A DNA stretch of 64,000 nucleotides. Origin: Tricholomella constricta. Its lineage: Eukaryota > Basidiomycota > Agaricomycetes > Agaricales > Lyophyllaceae. Positions 54,793 through 63,475 of this stretch are shown here, one piece after another. The number at the start of each line of letters is the position of its first letter. Position 1 is the first letter of the stretch. Under the pieces are notes generated by a model that saw nothing but the letters and a program-made list of their open reading frames with translations, was not told the DNA's origin and did no database searches. A program made the position numbers and the translations under genes. The stretch is taken from the NCBI GenBank assembly GCA_013368375.1, contig JAACJP010000008.1:1054001-1118000 (forward strand). Reading direction: 5' to 3'.

Positions 54793-55194
54793 TTACCCGC
54801 AGCGGTCCCAAAAAAGAACAAGCGGGGCCCGTTCTACATACACGACATCAAATGTATGCTACGGACACGAATAAACCAGAGCCGATGCGATATACGGAAT
54901 CTCACGGATTAGTTTACTCATGCGACACTCCTCTGGAGGCGGACAAGAGCTCAGCATAATACCGAGAGACACAGAAGCATATTGCGTGGGAGTAAGCGGT
55001 AGTGAGCAGGAAAAGGAGGCGAAAGAGAATGATGATATAAAAAGTGTGAAAGCAGGCATCGCCATGGACGCCAAGTTGCTTTGGGAGTGCACCATGTTGT
55101 CGTTTCGTAAAACAGTGCAATGACTGGGGTGACTCGTTCGCGAGAGAGAGAATGAGGGCTTCACGCCGATGTAGGACTGGACAAATACACTTGA

Positions 55195-58100
55195 TTATGT
55201 AGTAGGGATGCACATAGGGACCTCGTCGTAGATACCAAAAATTTTGTGGACGTAAGCCGCAAACGGCTTTAAAGTGTCCGTATGATTGACGAGAAAGTCA
55301 ACGAACTGTGTAGCAGGGGCGGAGAGAAAGAGGACGCGTAAGCGAGGATTATGATGAAATAGGGTGTCGAGGAATTGGTCACGGGCAGATAGGAGCCGGT
55401 CATTGGAACGACACCCGAACAGAGCGTGGACTTCGTCCTCAATAGCGAGGCGACAGAATCGACATAAGCGATTGTGCCGCTCGATGCGACCCCGAGCAAA
55501 ACGGCGACGGCGTAGCTGTTCGACAGCCAAGGGATGGTCGGACAGGAGCAGGCGCGTAAGGGCATGCCGATGTTTGGGGTCAGGTATTTTGAGGTATGGT
55601 TGCATGCGACGCCGAGTGATGTCATGACCACGGGCGCGAAAGACAAGTTTTGTGGAGTTGTCCCATAGGGCCTGCAGGGACGTCCGTGCAGAGCTTTCGA
55701 TCAGGTGGGACAGAAGAGGAGCAGTGGTGGTCAAGGTATCGGCATTGACATGAACAGGGTCCGGGAGCTGTGCACAGACCTTAATGAGGTCCTTGACCCA
55801 GGACGAGGTTCGGTCATGCGGATGAGTTTGTGCGAGGTTGATAGAGTCCATAAGGGCGGCGTAAGCGAGACAGTGGGGGGCGAGAGAGTAAATAGAGTTG
55901 AGGAATCCCACAGCTAATATGATTCGGCGGTATTTGAGAGGCATCAAGCCTGTCTCTGTATACAGCGGGTGCAGTAAAGAACGAGCTGATAAATGCAACA
56001 TCCTTCGTATGAAGGTCCGCTGCACGTTCTCGAGCTCATTCAGGGCGGCGCGATTGGTATCGAGGATGACGTCGCATCCATGGATAAGATGGGGGTCGAT
56101 GCGGGCCATGTAGAGTTTGCGCCCTTCGGGAGGCGGAATAATGCCGACGAAGGAGTCAATGGTGAAAGTTGCCCCCGAGATACCCTGCGCTGCTGATGTC
56201 TTTGTCTTGGAGTGCTTTTGAAACATGGACGAGTTTGCGAAGTCGAAAGTGATGCCGACGTAAGTGTAGTAGGTGACAAACTCGATAGGTATGCCCGCAA
56301 CAGTGATTCGAATGCCATCGGAGTTGGTGGGCCCATGTCGTGCAACCGACCACTTGGTTTTGACGGTACTGATGATCATGCGGTTGAGCGAGCACCATCG
56401 CTGGAAGGCATCCATTTTGCATTGTAGGCCGTGAGGAGACGTAGTGAATACTGCGACGTCGTCAGCCTGCTCAATGTGAGACACGGGGCGGTGATTGAGC
56501 AGGACATCGTCGGCATGATCAGGTATAGAGAGATCAGAGAAGAAGATATTCCACAGCCCGGGAGAGGCGGTGTCACCGGTGAGCAGGCCGAGGAGTGAAG
56601 TGAAGGTGTCGGAGAGGTCTCCGCCATGGCGAACAATGTATGTCATGTCGGCGTAGACGCTGCGGAGCCAGTCGAAGAGGGGACCAGAGACTCCGGCGCT
56701 GTAAAGCTTTGTCCACAAGATGGAGAGATCAGTGGACGGGAAGGCATTCTCGAGATCGACAAAGGCGATGTATAAGTCTTTGCCGCTTGCTCGTGCCCGC
56801 TCGATAGCGCACCGAAGGATGAAGGAGTTATTGTTGGTGCGATACTTGGGGCGGAACCCATTTTGGGAGTCGGGCAGGACATTAGCACTTTCAGCCCATT
56901 CGCGCAAACGCTCGTCAATGAGCAGAGTCAAGAGCTTAAGCATACAGGACTCAAGGCCAATAAGCCGGTAGTCCTTGGGGTTTTGCGGTCGGCCTCGGCG
57001 CTTGAGAATGCCAACAAGAACGGTATACAGCCACGGCCCCGGAGTGCGACGCGTATCGATACAGGTTTGCAGTAGCGGAAGGAGGGTCTCATTAGGAATT
57101 AAGCCGATGGTGGTGTAAGAGACACCATCAGCACCGCATGCACTACGGGGAGGGTGCTTCGCAAGCTTCCGTTTCGCTCGCTGTAGCTCGCTGGCGGAGA
57201 AGGGGCGGGAAAAGAAAGCGTGCACCGTGCGATCAGCTGTGATACTGGGAATGATGTCGTTGAAAACACGGGCGGTGGCGTAGGCGTCGGGGTCAAAAGT
57301 AGTGGAGGGTGTTTGGGAGGGATTCAGACGCCCTCTGAAAATGTGATACAGTTGCTGCGCAGTTACCTGCCGTGCAGTGTAAGTTATGATATGAGCTTGG
57401 CATGTACTAGTTATCACCTGCGGTGGGCGAGGTTTTGGATCAGTCCACTCGCGGATGAGGTTCCAGAACTGGCGAGGCGTTTGACAGGCTTTGAGGTGGC
57501 GCAGATTGAGCATCTTAGCATCACGCTCTTTTTTGCGCCCCCGATGTGAATTGTCATCGAAGTCGATATGCAAGACATCGAACGAGAGATGTTCGAGGGG
57601 GGGCAATGGAGAGACAAGAGGTAAAGAGGTGGAGACTTTGGGAACATGAGGAATAAGAGAGAGAGCCACGTGTTCCACACTACTAGGTTGTAAAGAAGGG
57701 GGCGGTGGGGGAAGAAAGGGGATCTCAGTTGGGGAACGATTACAGTGCGCAAGGGCAAGGATGCGCGCCTCGCGAAGATGCTGGACTGTAGAAGAAGAGG
57801 GCACCCAGCGAAATGTTACGGGAGCGGCACGTGCGACGAGGAAGTCGACGACGAGGGAGTATAGGTCGCCGTTGGGACATTCCCACCCTTGAGCTTTGCA
57901 TCGTGATGCCCCATAGACGATTGTACGAATGGTGTTCTGGGAAGAGGTGTAGATACAGAGGGTGGTAGTTGGGGATGAGTGATGAAGGATGCATAAGATG
58001 GCAGCGACAGAGGCACGTGCATCTGTCTGAGAGCCCGTTATACGGAAGCCGACATTTTGTCGATTTTTGGGCCCATAGTAAATGCCGAAGGCTGCCGCAG

Positions 58101-59133
58101 GAGGAGCGTCAGGCAGGGGTCGGCAGGTAGTGGCAACATAGGCTAGGACGGGGGGACCGTCGACACTTGCAGACCCATACATTAGAGCAGTCGCATCCTC
58201 TACCGTTTTTACGGAGTCAAGAGCGCGTTGGAGAGCGCAGTGTAGATCATCGACCTCATGATGAGAGTCGGCAGGTTGCCCAAGGCGAAGCAGTGCATGG
58301 CGAGCAGGGAGAGGATTGGAGAGACAAGGCGAGGGAGAGAGTGGGGCAGCATATGTGATGTGGAGCAGGAGCTGGGCATGATCAGACCAGTCGGATTGTG
58401 AAATAGTAAGCGCTACGCCCGGGAGATTTGGCAGCAGCTGTCGGGAAAGAAGGGCGTAGTCGACAACCGATGATCCTCCAGGTTGGAGCGACGTATACGC
58501 TCCTGGGCTATGATGCTCGTAGGTGGTACCATTCAAGATTACAAGTGAATAGTTGCGGCAGACATCGAGTAAGCGATTCCCTCTCGCGTTGGAGACAACG
58601 TCAGAGGAAGAGCGCCGTGGAGAGGCCGGCAGGTCAACCTGCCGAGAACCGGTGCGGGCGTTGATGTCGCCGAGGATAAGGAGAGGTTTGGAGGTAAGTT
58701 GATGTGCCATTTCAATATATGCGAAGAGCTTGTCTTCCGGATCAGTATCGGACCACGCCTGCCAGTTGGAACCAGGGGGTGGTATATAAACCCCCAGCAT
58801 GAGACAGAAGGGTAGTTCAAGACCGATAATGTCCGGGGCGCAGAGCGATTCTCTTAACTCAACAGGGATGGAGGAGTGGACGAGGGCAGCGACACCCCCT
58901 CGCTGCGGTCGCAGATCAGAGTATGCAGGCCGAGGGGAGGAGTAGATGTGAAAGCCATCAGGAACGGTAAGGACGTCATGCTGACCAGGCCGTAACCATG
59001 TCTCGACGAAGAGATAGATATCGCAGTTGCGAACAAGGGTAGATACATCATTTTGGATCAATTTTAAGGCGAGGTTACCATGTAGGTTCCAGGCGCCAAT
59101 ACGTATACTAAGAGACGTAAGTAAGAGTGGCAT
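55195..59133 (-). CDS. LINE ORF2: endonuclease, RNase H-like domain, reverse transcriptase
   Basis: I choose the ATG at 59133, 23 bases after the ORF1 stop, because recognisable sequence starts right after it; the frame is open upstream to 59646. The result is 1,312 residues. Apurinic-type endonuclease at about 8-250 keeps its residues: IGAWNLHGN, LFVETWL, LLILGDINART, VVDYALLS and SDWSDHAQL. An RNase H-like domain at about 335-450 (FGIYYGPKNRQNVGFRI) has lost the acidic positions. Reverse transcriptase at about 640-1000 has GADGVSYTTIG, FVDLENAFPSTD and QADDVAVF (both catalytic Asp of the DD box). A zinc knuckle CRFCRLAIEDEVHALFGC lies at about 1221. The enzyme would copy the element at a nicked chromosomal site. 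Confidence 0.9.
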   Translation of the reverse strand: MPLLLTSLSIRIGAWNLHGNLALKLIQNDVSTLVRNCDIYLFVETWLRPGQHDVLTVPDGFHIYSSPRPAYSDLRPQRGGVAALVHSSIPVELRESLCAPDIIGLELPFCLMLGVYIPPPGSNWQAWSDTDPEDKLFAYIEMAHQLTSKPLLILGDINARTGSRQVDLPASPRRSSSDVVSNARGNRLLDVCRNYSLVILNGTTYEHHSPGAYTSLQPGGSSVVDYALLSRQLLPNLPGVALTISQSDWSDHAQLLLHITYAAPLSPSPCLSNPLPARHALLRLGQPADSHHEVDDLHCALQRALDSVKTVEDATALMYGSASVDGPPVLAYVATTCRPLPDAPPAAAFGIYYGPKNRQNVGFRITGSQTDARASVAAILCILHHSSPTTTLCIYTSSQNTIRTIVYGASRCKAQGWECPNGDLYSLVVDFLVARAAPVTFRWVPSSSTVQHLREARILALAHCNRSPTEIPFLPPPPPSLQPSSVEHVALSLIPHVPKVSTSLPLVSPLPPLEHLSFDVLHIDFDDNSHRGRKKERDAKMLNLRHLKACQTPRQFWNLIREWTDPKPRPPQVITSTCQAHIITYTARQVTAQQLYHIFRGRLNPSQTPSTTFDPDAYATARVFNDIIPSITADRTVHAFFSRPFSASELQRAKRKLAKHPPRSACGADGVSYTTIGLIPNETLLPLLQTCIDTRRTPGPWLYTVLVGILKRRGRPQNPKDYRLIGLESCMLKLLTLLIDERLREWAESANVLPDSQNGFRPKYRTNNNSFILRCAIERARASGKDLYIAFVDLENAFPSTDLSILWTKLYSAGVSGPLFDWLRSVYADMTYIVRHGGDLSDTFTSLLGLLTGDTASPGLWNIFFSDLSIPDHADDVLLNHRPVSHIEQADDVAVFTTSPHGLQCKMDAFQRWCSLNRMIISTVKTKWSVARHGPTNSDGIRITVAGIPIEFVTYYTYVGITFDFANSSMFQKHSKTKTSAAQGISGATFTIDSFVGIIPPPEGRKLYMARIDPHLIHGCDVILDTNRAALNELENVQRTFIRRMLHLSARSLLHPLYTETGLMPLKYRRIILAVGFLNSIYSLAPHCLAYAALMDSINLAQTHPHDRTSSWVKDLIKVCAQLPDPVHVNADTLTTTAPLLSHLIESSARTSLQALWDNSTKLVFRARGHDITRRRMQPYLKIPDPKHRHALTRLLLSDHPLAVEQLRRRRFARGRIERHNRLCRFCRLAIEDEVHALFGCRSNDRLLSARDQFLDTLFHHNPRLRVLFLSAPATQFVDFLVNHTDTLKPFAAYVHKIFGIYDEVPMCIPTT

Positions 59134-59155
59134 AGGTAGAGAATTTGTTAGTGTC

Positions 59156-60673
59156 CTACCCTCGCATGCCACCACCCTTGCCGGTGATGAAGGCGAGGTC
59201 AGCGCTACTGACAGTAGCAGGACTGGCAGGGGCGTCGACCAGGGAGGCACGAAGGAGTCCGAAGCCGAGGGGGGAGGCAGAGGTAAGGACGTGGACGAAG
59301 CGTTCAGCGAGCTGACGGCTCTGGAAACGGACACTGATTGCATCGGGCCTATTGTCGACCCGGAAGGAGGAGTAGATGTTTCCACTATGGAAGCCAGGGA
59401 GATTGGCGAGGATGCGCGCCACAATCTGCCAAGGATCTTCATGCTCGGAGACAGACCAAATGACGACATCCCGGCTGCGATCAGGCTCGGTACGAGCTTT
59501 TTTCGTTGGGGGGGCAGAGCCTGCAGGGCCCCGATTACGCCGGGAAGTACTGGGGCCGGGCGTAGCAGTGGTGTCAAAAGGAGGGGCACGGCCCGGTGGT
59601 GGGCGTATGTCAGGAGTAGCACTAGGGCCCGGCATCGGGCGTTCATGGAAAGGGGTGGCGACGGGCCCTAAGGGAGGCACCGGCTGGGCCATGAACTGCT
59701 GCTGTGCGCCAGGGACGGAGGGTAGAGGATGCATTGCCGGCAGGGGCGGATACTGATAGGTGCCACCGGGAGTAGAAAGAGGAGGTAGCGCAGGAGGCGG
59801 CTCTCGGGGCATGGAGCGCAGTTGATTAATGTCGCGCCGTGCCTCTAAAAGGGAGCGGGACATTGCCTCCAAGTCGGCCTTGTGAGTGTAAACAGTTTGA
59901 TACAGGTGGCGGAAGCGAGTGTCATTGGTGAGGGAAGATTGGAAGGTTCCCGCATCGAATGGCGCACGCGAGGCAGGGGCGTCATTGATAATATTCATAA
60001 GGTCCCGATGACGGGAATCCGATGTGGAGGAGAGGGTGGCGACGGCCTGGGTGACATTTTGCAGCTGACTGGCGAGGGCGACTGAGTTACGAAAGGCACG
60101 TAGAGCTTCCTCACGGTTTACTCCACGTAGGGAGGAGGAGGGAGCTTCAAGACCGTAGGCAGGCGCAGTGGATCCTCCGGCAGCAGTGCCGTCAGAGGGC
60201 GGCTCGACAGCCGCCTCTCGTTCTTTTCCTTTGGATTTAGGTTTTGGGCCAGCGCTGTCGGCGGTGTTATCGAGGCCGCGCCGGGACCCACGCCGCGTGG
60301 GGGGCTGCCGAGCAGTAGGCGCAGGGGCAGGGGCGGGCGGGGGGGCGTCAATACCCAAATCCATGCCGACGTCGACATTGACAACGGACGGGAGGATGGG
60401 CAGGGCCGTAGCATGAGCAGTAGGACTGGAAATAGGCTGAGGGGCCGAGGGCGAAGATAGAGCTGTAGTGGCGCTGATGGCGGCACCGTGAGCGTCGAAG
60501 GGAACGAGTGGTGGAAGCTCAGGTAGCGACACGGAGGATGGGAAATTATGAGACAAGTTTTCATGATCATTATTGTCGTCGTCAATGTCCTCTGAGATTA
60601 CAGGAGGGTCAGTAAAGGACATGATGGACGAATAAGAGGGAGAGAGAGGTAGGCGTTGATGATGGGGACGCAA
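59156..60673 (-). CDS. LINE ORF1 (gag-like nucleic-acid-binding protein)
   Basis: The 505-residue frame starts MRPHHQRLPLSPSYSSIM; a start at the Met of MSFTDPPVISEDIDDD (17 residues later) is equally plausible. The N-terminal half is acidic then Pro/Ala-rich. A helical region follows (NREEALRAFRNSVALASQLQ to KADLEAMSRSLLEARRDINQ), probably a coiled coil for trimer formation. A basic linker TSRRNRGPAGSAPPTKKAR precedes a C-terminal RRM-like fold (VVIWSVSEHEDPWQIVARIL, ISVRFQSRQLAERFVHVLT). This arrangement matches LINE ORF1 proteins that coat the RNA. There is no CCHC knuckle. Confidence 0.8.
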   Translation of the reverse strand: MRPHHQRLPLSPSYSSIMSFTDPPVISEDIDDDNNDHENLSHNFPSSVSLPELPPLVPFDAHGAAISATTALSSPSAPQPISSPTAHATALPILPSVVNVDVGMDLGIDAPPPAPAPAPTARQPPTRRGSRRGLDNTADSAGPKPKSKGKEREAAVEPPSDGTAAGGSTAPAYGLEAPSSSLRGVNREEALRAFRNSVALASQLQNVTQAVATLSSTSDSRHRDLMNIINDAPASRAPFDAGTFQSSLTNDTRFRHLYQTVYTHKADLEAMSRSLLEARRDINQLRSMPREPPPALPPLSTPGGTYQYPPLPAMHPLPSVPGAQQQFMAQPVPPLGPVATPFHERPMPGPSATPDIRPPPGRAPPFDTTATPGPSTSRRNRGPAGSAPPTKKARTEPDRSRDVVIWSVSEHEDPWQIVARILANLPGFHSGNIYSSFRVDNRPDAISVRFQSRQLAERFVHVLTSASPLGFGLLRASLVDAPASPATVSSADLAFITGKGGGMRG

Positions 60674-60760
60674 TAAGTGAGACAGAGGACGTCGTCACGC
60701 AATCGTCATCGCACAGTAAGTGAGACAGAGGACGTCGTCACGCAATCGTCATCGCACAGT
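60674..60760. repeat. LINE 5' region: two copies of a 43-bp unit
   Basis: The unit AAGTGAGACAGAGGACGTCG... occurs at about 60675-60717 and again at 60718-60760, identical as far as I can read. It lies directly upstream of LINE ORF1. Confidence 0.9.
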
Positions 60761-60889
60761 CGGAATTTGATTCATAAGCAGGTGGCCCGTGCCCGAATAG
60801 GTGGGGGGGCAGGAGGACGGTACAGATGAGGGAGGGTCAATTAGGCGACGTGTGCGGCAGAGGCTGCGAAGACGCATAGGCGCAGATGC

Positions 60890-61057
60890 ATTATGGCGGG
60901 ACGTGCGACATAGACATTGCCGATGGCTAGATGCGTAGACAGGAGAGAGAAAGAACTATGGAAGGTACGGTGGACGTGCGACGTAGGCATCGTCCATGGC
61001 TAGATGCGTAGGCGGGAGATAGAAGGAGGTATGGAAGGTGCGGTAAAGAGCAAAGAA
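60890..61057. repeat. LINE 5' region: two copies of a ~78-bp unit
   Basis: Two imperfect copies (about 60898-60975 and 60976-61055) share GACGTGCGACATAGGCAT, GATGGCTAGATGCGTAG and the run to TATGGAAGGT.CGGT. Part of the 5' monomer array. Confidence 0.8.
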
Positions 61058-61064
61058 GGGGGGG

Positions 61065-61228
61065 GAAGAGGGGCTACGCCTTCGCGTTGCATAGAGCATG
61101 GCAAAGACTTCCGAAGTGAAGAAGGGCTACGCCAATGTCATGCATAGCGCACGGCAGAGACTTCCCGTGCAATATGGGCTACGCCAATGTCATGCATAGC
61201 GCACGGCAGAGACTTCCCGTGCAAGATT
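61065..61228. repeat. LINE 5' region: three copies of a ~52-bp unit
   Basis: Three copies share GGGCTACGCC, TGCATAG and AGACTTCC. The last two are nearly identical (GGGCTACGCCAATGTCATGC to CTTCCCGTGCAA). They form the distal, transcription-start side of the element. Confidence 0.88.
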
Positions 61229-61319
61229 GGACGTTGAGTACCCGTGTGTCCGCTCACGCCTCGCGCTGCACCTGTTGCCGTGAAGAGCCCTTGGTCAGCC
61301 CTGTGTTTTTGTAGAGGCG

Positions 61320-61605
61320 GAGTTTCTGTACTTTCTCGCACCGCAACTTACTCCGTCAACGGTGGCGCGCCGGTGTCAATCATCCAGCGCAGTGGAAGCT
61401 CGGGGATTACATTGAGTCAGCCGTTGAACATCACATTTAACGCCGGTAGAGGAAATACTCTTACCTTTGCAGGTTTCAATGGAGGTATGTCACCATTATA
61501 ATGATTGATACACCTCGATAACTGACAAGGGACTCGCGATCGTATCCAGGAGCGGCCGCCGATCTCGATAAAATCGTGGTATATGGCAATATCTACGAGG
61601 ACTGA
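61320..61605 (+). CDS. GH43/CBM35 galactanase, C-terminal part (beyond the LINE)
   Basis: This is the missing end of the carbohydrate-binding module begun at 54380-54708: RTATYSVNGGAPVSIIQRSG, then LSQPLNITFNAGRGNTLTFA, and after a canonical intron (61495-61549) AAADLDKIVVYGNIYED-stop. The AADLDKIVVY ending is diagnostic of CBM35. A possible acceptor GGCGGAG near 61323, used with the donor GTACGC at 54709, would keep frame and place the whole LINE inside a single intron of about 6.6 kb. Otherwise the module is disrupted. Confidence 0.8.
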
Positions 61606-61766
61606 TACTTAGGTGATGGACAGTCACGCAATGTCCCGCACGCAGTAGTTTTTGCTGTTCGTAGGATATGTGCGATCAATTTCCAAAGTGCTGTAGCCAA
61701 ACATGGGTCAATATAGATTTTTGCCTTCACAATTCGAGCTGGTCTCGATTCGATCGCACCTCAGCA

Positions 61767-63195
61767 ATGGCCAAAGCAGAACTCATCGACGAAAGAGTCC
61801 TTGTGAGCCAGTGCAAACTGGCCATAAACGCTCTCCATACCCACGAACTTAAGAAGGAGCAACAGTTACAGGAAACCGAACTTCTTCCAGGGAAGGAGCC
61901 GAATATCTGGTTGAACATTTCAGTCAAGAAAATCCCTTCAGGACATAAATTTAAACCTGCGAAGATGTAAGTCACCTTTTTTTATCTTGGTGGGAGGATT
62001 TATTGACATCAGAGCGCTAGACCCATTGCTCATCCACTAATCGACCCGCGAACGACACCGATATGCCTTATCACGAAAGACCCGCAGCGAGAATACAAGG
62101 ATCTGCTCGAGACGCACAAAATCAAGTTTATCTCGAGAGTCGTGGGCATTGAGAAGCTGAAGGGAAAATTCAAGCCGTTCGAGGCCCGGCGCATGCTTTT
62201 GAAGGAAAATGGGCTTTTCCTGGCGGACGAACGAATAGTGCCTTTGCTGCCCAAGTTGCTCGGCGTCAAATGGTTCGAGGCAAAAAAGTGCGTCCTCCAA
62301 GTCGTTAGGATATCGTCTTTCGATGTTCACAATTCTTAGGCAACCTATTCCGGTGTGCTTAAAACGCAAGGATCTCAAGGGCGAACTTGAGCGCGCGGTA
62401 TCTTCGACATACATGAATCAAAACCGAGGGACTTGCACGTACGTCTGCGACTACCCAATTATTCATGATCGTATCTTTAAACCTTTCACCAGGTCTGTCA
62501 AAATCGCCACCCTTTCCCAGAGCCCGACACAAATTCTCGCAAACCTGAAACTCGCCCTCCCTGCAATCGCGAAACAAATTTCCGGCGGCTGGGAGAATGT
62601 ACAGGCCCTGCATATCAAAACAAACTCTAGCATCAGCCTGCCGATATGGAGCTGCAACCTCACCGAGGCTGAGGGTTCAACACCTCTGCCGACCGAGGAA
62701 CCCCTGCCGCAGACGACAGAGGCTGTTGAGCCAGTCGCGGCTGCCGACGAGTCACCCTCGAAAGGCAAGAAGAGGAAAAGATCGGAGAAAGTGGTGGAGC
62801 CTCCTGCTTCTGTTGAAGAAACAATCGTTAAGTCACCGTCGCAGGATGAACCCAAACAAAAGCGCAGTGGTGCGCCTGAGGAGAAGAAGAGGAAAAGATC
62901 GGAGAAAGTGGTGGAGCCTCCTGCTCCTGTTGAAGAAACAATCATCAAGACATTGTCGAAGGATGAACTCAAACAAAAGGGCAGTGGTGCGCCTGGGGAG
63001 AAGAAGAGGAAAAAATCGGAGAAAGTGGTGGAGCCTCCTGCTCCTGTTGAAGAAACAATCGTCAAGCCATTGTCGCAGGATGAACTCAAACAAAAGCGCA
63101 GTGGCGCGCCTGGGGAGAAGAAAAAGAGTAAAGTCAAATCGGTTGGGGGTAAGAGCGCCAAGGGCCGTGTTCTGGGTAAGAAGCTTGCTCAGTAA
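61767..63195 (+). CDS. Ribosomal L1-domain ribosome-biogenesis protein (Utp30/RSL1D1-like)
   Basis: Four exons (61767-61966, 62021-62287, 62340-62438, 62493-63195) give 422 residues from MAKAELIDERVLVSQCKLAI. An L1-fold domain fills residues 1-240: WLNISVKKIPSGHKFKPAK, PICLITKDPQREYKDLL, FISRVVGIEKLKGKFKPFEA, NGLFLADERIVPLLPKLLG and PIAKQ-type helix ALPAIAKQISGGWENVQALH. Yeast Utp30 and Cic1 and human RSL1D1 share this layout and act in pre-ribosomes in the nucleolus. The tail consists of three 39-residue repeats (KKRKRSEKVVEPPA...), then a basic end. The in-frame ATG at 61668 was not chosen because the L1 homology begins at MAKAEL. Confidence 0.85.
62768..63118 (+). repeat. Three coding 117-bp tandem repeats
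   Basis: Units start at about 62768, 62885 and 63002, each encoding KKRKRSEKVVEPPxxVEETI, a Ser/Gln/Asp stretch, and KQKxSGAPxEK. The copies differ at only a few codons, so the array is recent and probably varies in number between strains. Confidence 0.92.
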
Positions 63196-63475
63196 TAAAA
63201 GTAGATATCACCTCCATACCTCGTTTTCGGTGGTACCGATACAATGCTTTGACTATGTCAATGTACACTTGCATTTTGCTTGACACAGTTTGTCATATAC
63301 GACCTTTATGAAATGCCCGATTTGATGTCCTCTTCACCGGCAAGTAAGCTAACCGGTCTTTCGACACCACACGATAAATAAAGGTCGGGTTTGGTGTCCC
63401 CAGTCTGACTGCACTCCCAAACTCGTCTCTGGAATACTTAGCGCTTTAAATTCCTTTAAACTTACTGCCTATCTT

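Larger units (their letters stand above)
54769..61320 (-). mobile_element. Full-length two-ORF non-LTR retrotransposon (LINE)
   Basis: About 6.5 kb on the minus strand: a 5' region with three sets of tandem repeats (60674-61230), ORF1 (59156-60673), ORF2 (55195-59133) and a roughly 400-base 3' untranslated region ending in (ATCC)n. ORF2 has the order endonuclease, RNase H-like domain, reverse transcriptase, zinc knuckle. Both ORFs are unbroken, so the copy is recent and possibly active. It lies antisense within the GH43/CBM35 gene. I could not fix the 5' boundary; it lies between about 61230 and 61320, and I found no clear target duplication. Confidence 0.85.

Noticed and set aside
55195..59646. 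ORF2 start at 59646 (1,483 residues)
   Set aside because: The extra 171 residues overlap ORF1 in another frame, are Pro/Ser-rich without a domain, and an ATG sits at 59133 just after the ORF1 stop.
60674..61230. CRISPR-like repeat array
   Set aside because: Units are head-to-tail without unique spacers and belong to the LINE 5' region; the organism is eukaryotic.
62463..63161. Minus-strand frame with three repeated Phe/Ser-rich units
   Set aside because: Antisense reading of the coding 117-bp repeats in the L1-domain gene.
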